Shown here in pieces: positions 8,372-17,302 of a DNA stretch of 64,000 nt. The notes beneath the pieces were generated by a model. The model made no database searches and had not been told where the DNA came from. It saw only the letters and a list, made by a program, of their open reading frames with translations. Positions within the stretch are counted from its first letter, which is position 1; each line of letters begins with the position of its first letter. Source of the stretch: Rhodospirillaceae bacterium. Its GTDB lineage: Bacteria > Pseudomonadota > Alphaproteobacteria > UBA6615. The position numbers and the translations under genes are program-made. The stretch is taken from assembly GCA_018702955.1 (NCBI GenBank), contig JABJEK010000009.1, forward strand, positions 1 to 64,000, given 5' to 3'.

Positions 8372-9469
8372 TTATTCGCCGAGCGCCTTGTTGACGCGCG
8401 GCATAACCTCATGGGCCATGAGTTCCATCGAGCGGCGCGATAGCGGCACATCGGCCCAGTCATGCCCGGTGTACATCAGTTGCCCGAAGGGGCCGATGAT
8501 CTCGCGCAATTCCAGAATTTGTTCGACCACGTCCTCGACCGATCCGGCGATCACCTGCGTATCGAGCGAATGACGCACGGAGACTTCCTCGTCGGGCTGG
8601 TCGGGATGGGACTTGAAGAGTCCCATGCCCGTGGCACCGCGCCCCTTGAGCAACTTCTTCTGGATGTTCGAGAAGTAGAAACCATAGGGCCCGTCTTCGC
8701 TGCGCGCATACTTGATCGCCGTTTCCGCGTCATCGGCGACAAAGATGCTCTTGGCCACCGACCATTGGGACGGGTCTTCGGGCAGGCCCGCATTCTTCTG
8801 ACCCTCCACGAACTTCGGCAGGTGGGTCGCCACCCAATGAGCCTGCACATAATTCGAAGAGATGCCGCGCCAACCGCGTTCTGCCGCCAGCGTAATTCCC
8901 TTTGAGTAGGGAGCCAGCGCCGTGAAGACGATGGGCGGGTGCGGTTTCTGCAGCGGTTTGGGAATCAGCCCCTGGCCGATCTCCGGATAAAGCGTGCGCT
9001 CGGTCGATGTCTTGAAGAACTTGCCTTCGAGATTGTACGGCGCCTCGCCAGCCCATATCTCCAGGACCTGGTTGATCGCCTCGACCATCTTCTCATTCTT
9101 GTCGAGGTCGAGATTGCCGAACACCTCGATGTCCGACGGCAGGCCGCCCGGGCCGATGCCGAATACGAAGCGGCCGTCGAGCAAATGATCCATCATCGCA
9201 ACCTGTGCGGCGACATGCACCGGGTGATAGCTCGGCATATTGATCACGCCGGTACCCAGCTTGATCTGCCTGGTCCTATCGATAAGCGTCGCCAGGAAGA
9301 CAAGGCAACTGGTGATCGGCTCGGCCAGGTCGGTCATGTGCTCGCCGACGAACGCCTCGGTATAGCCGAGCTCATCCGCCAGGATGATCGCCTCCTGATC
9401 TTCGCGCAGAACTTCGCGGTAATCGCGGGTGATCGGGTGTACGGGCTGCGTGAAAAAGCCGAGCTTCAT
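8372..9469 (-). CDS. LLM class flavin-dependent oxidoreductase (alkanal monooxygenase-like)
   Basis: About 365 residues of the luciferase-like fold. KLGFFTQPVHP opens the protein, followed by LADELGYTEAFVGEHM, LGTGVINMPSYHPVHVAAQVAMMDHLLDGRFVFGIGPGG and KPHPPIVFTALAP. These are the standard flavin-dependent monooxygenase segments. The start at 9469 has GGAGGCAGTT directly upstream and matches family N-termini; the ORF-track start at 9493 adds eight unlikely residues. It is the probable first gene of a pair with the downstream amidohydrolase, consistent with an oxygenation-then-hydrolysis step. It differs clearly from the other LLM protein in this window. Confidence 0.88.
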   Translation of the reverse strand: MKLGFFTQPVHPITRDYREVLREDQEAIILADELGYTEAFVGEHMTDLAEPITSCLVFLATLIDRTRQIKLGTGVINMPSYHPVHVAAQVAMMDHLLDGRFVFGIGPGGLPSDIEVFGNLDLDKNEKMVEAINQVLEIWAGEAPYNLEGKFFKTSTERTLYPEIGQGLIPKPLQKPHPPIVFTALAPYSKGITLAAERGWRGISSNYVQAHWVATHLPKFVEGQKNAGLPEDPSQWSVAKSIFVADDAETAIKYARSEDGPYGFYFSNIQKKLLKGRGATGMGLFKSHPDQPDEEVSVRHSLDTQVIAGSVEDVVEQILELREIIGPFGQLMYTGHDWADVPLSRRSMELMAHEVMPRVNKALGE

Positions 9470-9629
9470 AACTGCCTCCAAATCGAACTGCATTCATAGC
9501 CGGGTGCCAAGCGCCGGTCACGCCAAACACGCCAGAAAACAAAAACCATGGCGTAGCTGTCGCACAATCGTGATTGCCCGACGCGAAGCCGGTATGGCAC
9601 GCCTCATGCGGGTACCATATCGAGGCGTC

Positions 9630-10616
9630 ATGCGACTGAACCGATTTCTCATGGGTGCGTTGCTCGCACTGCCACTCTGGCTCGCGGCGGGCGCCGCGAG
9701 CGCGCAAAGCAATGACGCGCTCTTCCTCGAATGGCTCGAGGGATTACGCGCGGATGCGCTGGCCAATGGAATCAGCCAGGAAACGCTTGATCGCAGCCTC
9801 GTCGATGTCGCGCCGATCCCGAGAATTATCGAGCTCGACCGCCGCCAACCGGAATCCACGGTCACCTTTGCGGACTACCAGACCCGTATCGTCAACGCGA
9901 CGCGCATCAAAATCGGGCGCGAACGTCTGGCCAAGCATCGGGTGCTACTGGACGAAATCGGCGGCCAGTTTGGCGTGCAGCCACGGTTTATCGTGGCGTT
10001 GTGGGGAATTGAGACGAATTTCGGCCGGTTCACCGGCGGCTTCCCGGTAATCGATGCGCTGGCCACGCTCGCCTATGACGGGCGACGCAGCAAATATTTT
10101 CGCGGCGAACTGCTCAAGGCACTGCAGATTGTTGAGGAGGGGCATATCGACCCGGCGGAAATGAAGGGCAGCTGGGCCGGCGCCATGGGCCAAGCCCAGT
10201 TCATGCCGTCGAGCTTCCTCAACTTCGCCCATGACCATAACGGCGATGGTGCCAAGGATATCTGGAACACCCAGGGGGATGTCTTTGCATCGGCCGCTAA
10301 TTATCTGAAGGGTGTCGGCTGGAATGACGACATCACCTGGGGTCGGAAGGTATCCTTGCCGGATGGTTTTGATGGCGCACTCGTATCGCTGGATGTCGTC
10401 AAACCGATCGGCGATTGGCAAGAACTGGGTGTGCGTCGCGCGGATGGCAGAGATCTTCCCACGCGCGAAATTCCAGCCTCGATCTTGCGACCAGGCGGAG
10501 AGGGCGGTCAGGCCTTCATCATTTATGACAATTACCGCGCGATCCTGCGCTGGAACCGCTCCCACTATTTCGCCATGGCGGTCGGCCAACTGTCGGACCG
10601 AATCGCGGGCCGCTAG
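9630..10616 (+). CDS. Lytic murein transglycosylase (MltB family)
   Basis: About 328 residues including a signal peptide (MRLNRFLMGALLALPLWLAAGAASAQS). It lacks a lipobox and is therefore probably a soluble periplasmic enzyme. The SLT_2 domain contains the catalytic glutamate in WGIETNFGRFTGG, then LATLAYDGRRSKYFRGEL, GSWAGAMGQAQFMPSSF and WNTQGDVFASAANYL, all characteristic of MltB. It cleaves the MurNAc-GlcNAc bond, leaving 1,6-anhydroMurNAc. The true start is taken as 9630 because the ORF-track start at 9429 lies within the divergent LLM gene. It heads a plus-strand run of wall genes with rlpA and dacA. Confidence 0.93.
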   Translation: MRLNRFLMGALLALPLWLAAGAASAQSNDALFLEWLEGLRADALANGISQETLDRSLVDVAPIPRIIELDRRQPESTVTFADYQTRIVNATRIKIGRERLAKHRVLLDEIGGQFGVQPRFIVALWGIETNFGRFTGGFPVIDALATLAYDGRRSKYFRGELLKALQIVEEGHIDPAEMKGSWAGAMGQAQFMPSSFLNFAHDHNGDGAKDIWNTQGDVFASAANYLKGVGWNDDITWGRKVSLPDGFDGALVSLDVVKPIGDWQELGVRRADGRDLPTREIPASILRPGGEGGQAFIIYDNYRAILRWNRSHYFAMAVGQLSDRIAGR

Positions 10617-10630
10617 GGTAGAAACAGACG

Positions 10631-11632
10631 ATGAGTGAAATTGGCTTGAAATTCAGAGGGATACCTGGCGTGAGCCATCGGCTCCGACCGATTGCGCTGG
10701 CGGCCCTATGCTGCTTCGGGCTGGCCGCTTGCGCGGAAACCGAATTCCTCGTCCACACCGCAAAACAATTCAACGGCCCGAGTGATTCCGGCGGCAAGCT
10801 CGGTCGCTACAAGGTTGGCTCGCCCTATCAAATCAAAAGCGTCTGGTATTATCCGGCAGAGGATTACGAGTACGCCGAGACCGGCATCGCATCCTGGTAC
10901 GGGCCAAACTTCCATGGCAAGAAAACCGCCAACGGAGAGATATACAACCAGAACGACCTGACGGCGGCGCACCGGACCCTGCCGCTCCCCAGCGCTGTTC
11001 GGGTGACAAATCTGGAAAATGGCCGCTCGATCATCTTGCGTATCAATGATCGTGGCCCGTTTGCGCACGGCCGGATCATCGATGTGTCGCGCCGCGGCGC
11101 TCAGCTTCTGGGCTTCGAGCGTAACGGCACCGCCAAGGTCCAGGTCGATATTCTGTCTGATGAGAGCCGCCAGCTAAAAGTTGCGGCGATCAACGGCAGC
11201 GAACAGCAGTTGCAGGTCGCGGCGTCACCGCGCGAGGCAGTAATCTCGAAACCGTTGCCCGCGAGCGGAGCAAGTGCAGGCTCGCCACCGGCACAGACCG
11301 CCACTCAAACGCCTGTGCAGACCACCCCCCTGGAGCCCACACCCGTGAAGCCGTCGCGCGCGCCGGTCCTGTCCAGCGAGGTTGAGGTGTTGCCGGTGTC
11401 GCCCACGGGCATCTATGTTCAGGCCGGCGCGTTTTCGCGCCTTGAAAATGCGCTGCGCATGCGCGACAGGGTCTTTGACATGGGGCCCACCCAGATCAGC
11501 CGGTTCGCGGTTTCCGGAAGCGAGATATACCGGGTTCGGATCGGCCCCCTCGACACTGTAGATGTCGCGGATTTGACCCTTTCCCAGGTTATGAACGCCG
11601 GCGTGCCCGAGGCCCGGCTTATCGTCGAGTAA
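10631..11632 (+). CDS. rlpA: Septal ring lytic transglycosylase RlpA family lipoprotein
   Basis: 333 residues. The N-terminus is a lipoprotein signal with lipobox LAAC near residue 33. The double-psi beta-barrel domain (about 85-180) has GIASWYGPNFHGKKTANGE, TAAHRTLPLPS and INDRGPFAHGRIIDVS, including the catalytic Asp region of RlpA. A proline-rich linker (about 220-255) leads to a C-terminal SPOR domain (GIYVQAGAFSRLENALRMRD to the end), which targets denuded glycan at the septum. The rare lipoprotein therefore acts at the division site from the outer membrane. It starts 14 bp after mltB and lies upstream of dacA, a common alphaproteobacterial arrangement. Confidence 0.93.
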   Translation: MSEIGLKFRGIPGVSHRLRPIALAALCCFGLAACAETEFLVHTAKQFNGPSDSGGKLGRYKVGSPYQIKSVWYYPAEDYEYAETGIASWYGPNFHGKKTANGEIYNQNDLTAAHRTLPLPSAVRVTNLENGRSIILRINDRGPFAHGRIIDVSRRGAQLLGFERNGTAKVQVDILSDESRQLKVAAINGSEQQLQVAASPREAVISKPLPASGASAGSPPAQTATQTPVQTTPLEPTPVKPSRAPVLSSEVEVLPVSPTGIYVQAGAFSRLENALRMRDRVFDMGPTQISRFAVSGSEIYRVRIGPLDTVDVADLTLSQVMNAGVPEARLIVE

Positions 11633-11708
11633 CCGCGTGACATTATTCCGTCGCATTCACCAGTATAGTTGCGCCGTACGTTCCACCCGCACACGTGAAC
11701 TCTCCGCC

Positions 11709-12887
11709 ATGCCCCGTATCGCCCGCCGCATTCGTTATGCCCTCCTTGCCCTGACCGCTCTGGCCGTCATCACCCCGGCCCAGGCGGCACCGCCGACATT
11801 CCAGACCACGGCCCGTCAGGCAATCCTGATCGATTTCGATACAGGTGCGGTGCTCTACGAAAAGGATGCCGAATCTCCGATGTTCCCGGCGTCGATGAGT
11901 AAAATCATGACGTCACTTCTCGTGTTCGACGAACTGCGCGCCGGCCGCCTGCAACTCGACAGTACGTTCCGGGTGTCGGAGAAGGCCTGGCGCAAGGGCG
12001 GCTCGAAGATGTTCGTGAACGTCAAGGACGAGATCAAGATCGAGGATCTGCTGCGCGGCATTATCGTGCAGTCCGGCAATGACGCATCGATTGTGATCGC
12101 CGAGGGCATTTCGGGCAGCGAGGAGGCGTTTGCCGAGCGCATGACCGAGCGGGCGATCGAGATCGGCCTGACAAACACCCAATTTCGCAACGCCACGGGC
12201 TGGCCGGATCCCGACCATGTCACCACGGCGCGCGACCTTGCCATGCTGGCCCTGTTCCTGATTCGGGAATATCCGGAATTCTACAGCCTGTATTCCGAGC
12301 GCGAGTTTACCTACGGCAAGAGCCTCGACGGAAAACCCATCACCCAGGGGAACCGCAATCCACTGCTGTACAAGGCGGTTGGTGCCGATGGCCTCAAAAC
12401 CGGCCACACCGAGGCTTCCGGCTTTGGCCTGACGGCATCGGCCGTGCGCGGCGATCGCCGGTTGGTCATGGTCATCAACGGCCTCGACAGCGTGCGGGCC
12501 CGCAGTTCCGAATCCGAGCGTCTGCTCAACTGGGGCTTCCGGGTCTTCGACAATTACCAACTGTTCGAGGCCGGAGAGACCGTCGAAGAGGCCAAAGTCT
12601 GGCTCGGTGATGCGGGTGTGGTACCGCTCGTGATCGAAGCGCCGCTGGCGGTGACCATTCCGAAATCCTCGCGCCGGGGCATGCGCGTCAAGGTCATGTA
12701 TGACAGCCCGATCCCGGCTCCCATCAGCGCCGGCGTTGAGGTCGCGCGGATCGTGGTCACGGCACCGGACATGGAGCCGATCAGCCGTCCGCTGAAAACC
12801 GCCAGCGATGTCGGCCAACTCGACTTTTTCGGACGCATCACGAGCGCCATCAATTTCATTATCTTCGGTTCGTCCTCGGGCGGTTGA
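11709..12887 (+). CDS. dacA: D-alanyl-D-alanine carboxypeptidase (PBP5/DacA-DacC type)
   Basis: About 392 residues with signal peptide ending PAQAAPP. The penicillin-binding motifs are complete: SMSKIMT (SxxK), SGNDA (SxN) and KTGHT (KTG). The C-terminal PBP5_C domain follows, and the final stretch FFGRITSAINFIIFG is a likely amphipathic membrane anchor. The enzyme trims the terminal D-Ala from peptidoglycan pentapeptides in the periplasm. The ATG at 11709 is preferred because it opens a clean signal peptide; a GTG at 11637 would add 24 residues. Its stop lies close to the start of tmk, so the genes are likely co-transcribed. Confidence 0.93.
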   Translation: MPRIARRIRYALLALTALAVITPAQAAPPTFQTTARQAILIDFDTGAVLYEKDAESPMFPASMSKIMTSLLVFDELRAGRLQLDSTFRVSEKAWRKGGSKMFVNVKDEIKIEDLLRGIIVQSGNDASIVIAEGISGSEEAFAERMTERAIEIGLTNTQFRNATGWPDPDHVTTARDLAMLALFLIREYPEFYSLYSEREFTYGKSLDGKPITQGNRNPLLYKAVGADGLKTGHTEASGFGLTASAVRGDRRLVMVINGLDSVRARSSESERLLNWGFRVFDNYQLFEAGETVEEAKVWLGDAGVVPLVIEAPLAVTIPKSSRRGMRVKVMYDSPIPAPISAGVEVARIVVTAPDMEPISRPLKTASDVGQLDFFGRITSAINFIIFGSSSGG

Positions 12888-12919
12888 CGCCACCGGCAAC
12901 GCATGTGACATCTGCCGAT

Positions 12920-13594
12920 ATGATTGCGAACCAGCCGCGCGGTAAATTCATTACATTCGAAGGTGGGGAAGGGGCCGGCAAGACGACCCAGATCGCACGC
13001 CTCGCGGACCGTCTGCAATCACGCGGCATCACCACCATCACCACACGCGAGCCGGGCGGGGCGCCCGGTGCGGATTCCATCCGGTCCCTGCTTGTGTCCG
13101 GGGCCACGGACAAATGGGATCCCATCAGCGAGGTATTGCTGCTGTATGCCGGCCGGCGCGAGCATCTGAGGCAGACCATTCTTCCGGCACTCAACCAGGG
13201 TGCATGGGTGCTGTGCGACCGGTTCTCCGATTCCACGATGGCCTACCAGGGCTACGGGCACGGCATATCGAAGGACTTCATCCGCACCGTGCACGACGAG
13301 GTGGTCGGGGCTTCGGAGCCGGACCTGACGCTGATCCTGGATATTCCCGTCGATATAGGGGTCGAGCGAGCGGTTTCGCGCAACACGAGCACGCGCAGCG
13401 GGGAGGACCGCTTCGAGCGGATGGACAAGTCATTTCACGAACGACTGCGTGCCGGTTTCCTCGACATCGCGGCGCACGCGCCGGAACGGGTTCGGGTCAT
13501 CGACGCGGATTCCACGCCGGAAGTGATCACCGAGGCCGTGTGGGAGATCGTGATCGACAGGTTCGAACTCACCACGCCGGCACCCGCCCCATGA
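12920..13594 (+). CDS. tmk: Thymidylate kinase
   Basis: dTMP kinase of about 224 residues. The P-loop FEGGEGAGKTTQ lies near residue 12, TREPGGAPGAD supplies the DR/EPG loop near 50, and CDRFSDSTMAYQGYG contains the substrate-binding DR(F/Y) motif. ILDIPVDIGVERA and SGEDRFERMD (LID region) complete it. It phosphorylates dTMP to dTDP for DNA synthesis. The ORF track starts at 12884 and a GTG at 12905 is also possible; I choose the ATG at 12920, which gives the usual spacing to the P-loop. Its stop overlaps holB in an ATGA junction, indicating translational coupling. Confidence 0.94.
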   Translation: MIANQPRGKFITFEGGEGAGKTTQIARLADRLQSRGITTITTREPGGAPGADSIRSLLVSGATDKWDPISEVLLLYAGRREHLRQTILPALNQGAWVLCDRFSDSTMAYQGYGHGISKDFIRTVHDEVVGASEPDLTLILDIPVDIGVERAVSRNTSTRSGEDRFERMDKSFHERLRAGFLDIAAHAPERVRVIDADSTPEVITEAVWEIVIDRFELTTPAPAP

Positions 13595-14628
13595 GCGACG
13601 AGCTGATCGAACGTATCGAGCGTCCGCGGCTTGAGACCGGTTCGCTGATCGGCCACGAAACCGCGCGACAAACCATCATCCAGGCACGAAACACCGGGCG
13701 TATGGCTCATGCCTGGCTGATCACAGGGCCGGCGGGGATCGGCAAGGCCACACTGGCCTGGCGGTTCGCCCGCCACGTTTTGGCCGCTTCGGATGCTGCG
13801 CTTTCCGACAGCGATATCGAGACCGATCCCGCGCATCCCGACGTGCGCAAGATCATCGCCGGTGCGCATCCCGACTGCCGGTTGATCCGCCGCAGCATGA
13901 CCAAGCGGTCACCCTATCGGTTCCGAACCGAGATTTCGGTCGAGGACATCCGCGATTCCGCGACGTTTCTGCACCATACGGCGGCAATGAGCGACTGGCG
14001 CTGCCTGATCGTCGATGCCGCGGACGAAATGAACCTCAACGCCCAGAACGCGTTGCTCAAGGTCCTGGAAGAACCGCCGCCGCGCACGCTGATCCTGTTG
14101 GTCGCCCATGCGCCGTCGCGTTTGTTGCCGACGATCCGCTCGCGTTGCCGCGCGTTACCGCTGCATCCGTTGAGTGGCGAACAGGTCGCGCAAGTCATGG
14201 CGCGCGCGGGAAGTGATCTCGCACCCGACGAGATGCAGATCATTTCCGATATTTCGGGTGGTTCACCGGGCAAGGCGATTGATCTGGCACGGGCCGGCGG
14301 GCTTGAGCTCTACCGCGATCTATCCCAACTGGTCGAGAATCTCCCGAAACTCGACACCGAACAGCTACACATGACGTCGGACAAATTCGCGGGCGCTGCA
14401 GGCGAGGCCGGCTACCGCACGTTCCTCGAAATCCTGAACTGGTGGATGCTGCGTCGGATCCGCACCGACGCCACATCGGGCGTCCGTGGCGGCGGGCTTG
14501 AGCGCTGGCTGAAAGCGTGGGAGAACGTCAACGAATTGACGACCCGTGCGGACAGCGTGAACCTCGACCGCAAACAAGTTGTTCTGAATACGTTTTTTGA
14601 ACTTTCCGCCGCTGCGAAAACAGCATGA
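13591..14628 (+). CDS. holB: DNA polymerase III subunit delta'
   Basis: 345 residues of the clamp-loader AAA+ family. GPAGIGKATLAWRFARH near residue 46 is the P-loop, LIVDAADEMNLNAQNALLKVLEEPP carries the Walker B and sensor 1 region, and ILLVAHAPSRLLPTIRSRCRALPL contains the SRC arginine-finger motif. The C-terminal part is the clamp-loader collar domain. It acts in the DnaX clamp-loader complex that places the beta clamp on DNA. The ORF-track entry at 13114 is over-extended through tmk in another frame; the true start is the ATG at 13591, overlapping the tmk stop by four bases. Confidence 0.94.
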   Translation: MSDELIERIERPRLETGSLIGHETARQTIIQARNTGRMAHAWLITGPAGIGKATLAWRFARHVLAASDAALSDSDIETDPAHPDVRKIIAGAHPDCRLIRRSMTKRSPYRFRTEISVEDIRDSATFLHHTAAMSDWRCLIVDAADEMNLNAQNALLKVLEEPPPRTLILLVAHAPSRLLPTIRSRCRALPLHPLSGEQVAQVMARAGSDLAPDEMQIISDISGGSPGKAIDLARAGGLELYRDLSQLVENLPKLDTEQLHMTSDKFAGAAGEAGYRTFLEILNWWMLRRIRTDATSGVRGGGLERWLKAWENVNELTTRADSVNLDRKQVVLNTFFELSAAAKTA

Positions 14629-14651
14629 CGAACGGACCCCGGTGACCCGCC

Positions 14652-14900
14652 ATGAAGGCAATTCTTCTGCGATATCTGACACCGCTGACCTACATAATGT
14701 GGGTGGTCATCATCATCGGGATGATCGACCATTTTTTCCTCGAGCCCCGGGGCCAGGCATTTCTGCCGCCGGCCGTGTTCGACTGGCTCCTGATTTTGAT
14801 GTGGCCGTTGCTCGCAGCGGTCTGGTTCGGCAATAAGGAAAACGAGAAACGCAAAGCCCAGGCGCGGGCCGAGGCGCCGGAACCGCCAGCCGAAGATTAA
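14652..14900 (+). CDS. Small conserved-context membrane protein (unknown)
   Basis: An 82-residue protein that I do not recognise. It has two hydrophobic segments (about residues 12-30, YIMWVVIIIGMIDHFFL, and about 38-58, FLPPAVFDWLLILMWPLL). A charged tail rich in Lys, Arg, Glu and Ala follows (NKENEKRKAQARAEAPEPPAED). The hairpin would sit in the inner membrane with the charged tail probably in the cytoplasm. It lies 23 bp after holB and 42 bp before metG on the same strand, so it is probably part of that operon. Composition matches its neighbours. It could be an accessory membrane peptide; no function is claimed. Confidence 0.6.
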   Translation: MKAILLRYLTPLTYIMWVVIIIGMIDHFFLEPRGQAFLPPAVFDWLLILMWPLLAAVWFGNKENEKRKAQARAEAPEPPAED

Positions 14901-14942
14901 AGCTGCACAACGCGTAACCCAGGCATTCGAAAGACCAACACC

Positions 14943-16496
14943 GTGGCATCAAGCCCGTACTACCTGACGACGCCGATCTACTATGTGAATGATCGGCCCC
15001 ATATCGGCCACGCCTACACGACCCTGGCGTGTGATGTGCTGGCGCGCTTCAAGCGCCTCGACGGCTACGACGTGCATTTCCTCACCGGGACAGACGAACA
15101 CGGACAAAAAGTCGAGAAATCAGCACAGAAGGCCGGCGTCGACCCACAGGCCTTCACCGACGAGGTGAGCCAGAATTTCCGCCGTCTCGCGGAAGACATG
15201 AATTACTCGAACGACGATTTCATCCGCACCACGGAAGAACGCCACGTCCGTTCCGCGCAGGCGATCTGGCAAGCGATCAAGGACAACGGCCACATCTATC
15301 TCGGCGGCTATTCGGGCTGGTATGCCGTGCGTGATGAGGCGTTCTATGCCGAATCCGAGCTCGAGGAGAACGCGGACGGTCAGAAGATCGCGCCCACGGG
15401 GGCCGAAGTCGAATGGGTGGAGGAGCCGAGTTATTTCTTCGACTTGTCGAAGTGGCAACAGCCGCTGCTCGATTTCTACGACGCAAATCCAGATTTCATC
15501 GGGCCCGACACCCGGCGCAACGAAGTGGTCAGCTTCGTCGAAGGCGGGCTGAAGGATCTGTCGATCAGCCGGACCAGTTTCAAATGGGGCATCCCGGTGC
15601 CCGACGACCCGGACCACATCATGTATGTGTGGCTCGACGCGCTGACGAACTACATCACCGCCGTCGGCTATCCCGACGAAGAAAATCCCGATTATTCAAA
15701 GTTCTGGCCGGCCGACCTTCACATGGTGGGCAAGGACATCGTCCGCTTTCATGCGGTCTATTGGCCGGCGTTTCTCATGGCGGCCGGACTGGCGCCGCCG
15801 AAACGGGTCTATGCCCATGGCTGGCTTCTGAACAAGGGCGAGAAAATGTCCAAATCCCTGGGCAATGTGGTGTTGCCCGAAGATCTGGTAGCCCAATACG
15901 GGCTGGATCCCGTGCGTTACTACCTGTTGCGCGAGGTTCCGTTCGGCAATGACGGCTATATCAGCCACGAAACCATGGTCTCGCGGATCAATGGCGATCT
16001 GGCGAACGATATCGGCAATCTGGCCCAGCGGTCTCTGTCTATGGTCGCCAAGAACTGCGACGGCGCAGTCCCGGAACCCGGTGATTTCACCGATGATGAC
16101 CAGAAACTCCTCTCGGCAGCCCATGGCGTTCTGGAGAAGGTGCGCACGGAGTTCGACCGGCAGGCCTTCCACCGCGGGCTCGAGGCGATCTGGCAGGTCG
16201 TGAGTGACGCCAACCGCTATGTGGATGCCCAGGCCCCGTGGGCGCTGCGCAAGACCGACCCGCCGCGCATGGGAACCGTACTCTATGTGCTCGCAGAGAC
16301 GATCCGACATCTGGGAATATTGGTGCAGCCGGTGATGCCCGAGGCCGCGTCAAACATGCTGGATCAGCTCGATATTTCGCCCGATGCCCGCAGCTTTTCC
16401 CATCTCGGGCCCGACCACGCGCTCGTCGCGGGCACAGCACTGCCCAAGCCGAGCCCGGTCTTCCCGCGATATGTCGATGAAGAGTCTGCGGACTAA
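14943..16496 (+). CDS. metG: Methionine--tRNA ligase
   Basis: 517 residues of the short MetG form without the C-terminal tRNA-binding domain. The class I signature is present: [20 protein letters not shown] (HIGH motif) near residue 14 and [11 protein letters not shown] (KMSKS) near 300. [15 protein letters not shown] and [17 protein letters not shown] belong to the connective and catalytic domains. There is no zinc-knuckle Cys cluster visible in the connective region. It charges tRNA-Met in the cytoplasm. The start is a GTG giving (M)[15 protein letters not shown]. It is followed five bases later by tatD. Confidence 0.96.
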   Translation: MASSPYYLTTPIYYVNDRPHIGHAYTTLACDVLARFKRLDGYDVHFLTGTDEHGQKVEKSAQKAGVDPQAFTDEVSQNFRRLAEDMNYSNDDFIRTTEERHVRSAQAIWQAIKDNGHIYLGGYSGWYAVRDEAFYAESELEENADGQKIAPTGAEVEWVEEPSYFFDLSKWQQPLLDFYDANPDFIGPDTRRNEVVSFVEGGLKDLSISRTSFKWGIPVPDDPDHIMYVWLDALTNYITAVGYPDEENPDYSKFWPADLHMVGKDIVRFHAVYWPAFLMAAGLAPPKRVYAHGWLLNKGEKMSKSLGNVVLPEDLVAQYGLDPVRYYLLREVPFGNDGYISHETMVSRINGDLANDIGNLAQRSLSMVAKNCDGAVPEPGDFTDDDQKLLSAAHGVLEKVRTEFDRQAFHRGLEAIWQVVSDANRYVDAQAPWALRKTDPPRMGTVLYVLAETIRHLGILVQPVMPEAASNMLDQLDISPDARSFSHLGPDHALVAGTALPKPSPVFPRYVDEESAD

Positions 16497-16501
16497 GCGC
16501 C

Positions 16502-17302
16502 ATGCTGGTCGATAGTCACTGCCACCTGGATTTCGAGGATTTCGGCGAAGAAGTCGATGATGTCGTCGCGCGCGCCCGCGATGCCGGTGTCACCACGATG
16601 GTCTCGATCTCGACCCATCTCAGCAAGTTCGACGGCGTCAAGGCCGTGGCCGAGCGTTTCGACGATGTCTGGTGCAGCGTCGGCGTGCACCCGCACCATG
16701 CGGGCGAGGAGGGGCAGGACACGCCTGACCGCCTGATTGAACTCGCCGCCCATCCCCGTGTGGTCGGCATCGGCGAGTCCGGTCTCGACTTTTACTACGA
16801 TCACAGCCCGCGCGATCGCCAACAGATCAGCTTTCGTGCCCACATCGCAGCCGCGCGTGAAACAGGCCTGCCGCTGATCGTGCACGCGCGCGATGCCGAC
16901 ACGGAAACCGCCGACATCCTGCGCGACGAAATGGGGAAGGGCGCCTTCACCGGCGTCATGCACTGTTTTTCCAGCGGTCGCGGTCTGGCCGAAGCGGCGC
17001 TCGAGCTGGGTATGTATATGAGTTTCTCCGGCATCCTGACGTTCAAGAACGCCGAGGAACTCCGCGAGATCGCCCGCGATGTACCCGAAGACCGGCTTCT
17101 GGTCGAGACCGATGCGCCGTTTCTGGCGCCGGTGCCCAACCGGGGCCAGCGCAACGAGCCCGCTTTCGTGGTCCATACCGCGGAAACCCTGGCGGCCGTG
17201 AAGGGGCTGGACGTCGCGGCCCTGCACGACAAGACCAGCGAGAACTTCTTTCGGCTGTTCTCCCGCGCCGTTCCTCCGGCGAAACGGCCCGCAGGCCGAT
17301 GA
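16502..17302 (+). CDS. TatD family metal-dependent deoxyribonuclease
   Basis: 266 residues. DSHCHLDFEDF at the N-terminus is the HxH metal motif, GVHPHHAGEE and GIGESGLDFYYDHSPRDRQ carry the conserved His and Glu ligands, and LIVHARDAD, GVMHCFSSGR and LLVETDAPFLAPVPNRGQRNEPAF complete the TatD signature. Members are Mg-dependent 3'-5' exonucleases acting on DNA and possibly on RNA or D-amino acid linkages, in the cytoplasm. The gene sits between metG and an MBL hydrolase, a widely conserved order. Its stop overlaps the next start in an ATGA junction. Confidence 0.93.
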   Translation: MLVDSHCHLDFEDFGEEVDDVVARARDAGVTTMVSISTHLSKFDGVKAVAERFDDVWCSVGVHPHHAGEEGQDTPDRLIELAAHPRVVGIGESGLDFYYDHSPRDRQQISFRAHIAAARETGLPLIVHARDADTETADILRDEMGKGAFTGVMHCFSSGRGLAEAALELGMYMSFSGILTFKNAEELREIARDVPEDRLLVETDAPFLAPVPNRGQRNEPAFVVHTAETLAAVKGLDVAALHDKTSENFFRLFSRAVPPAKRPAGR

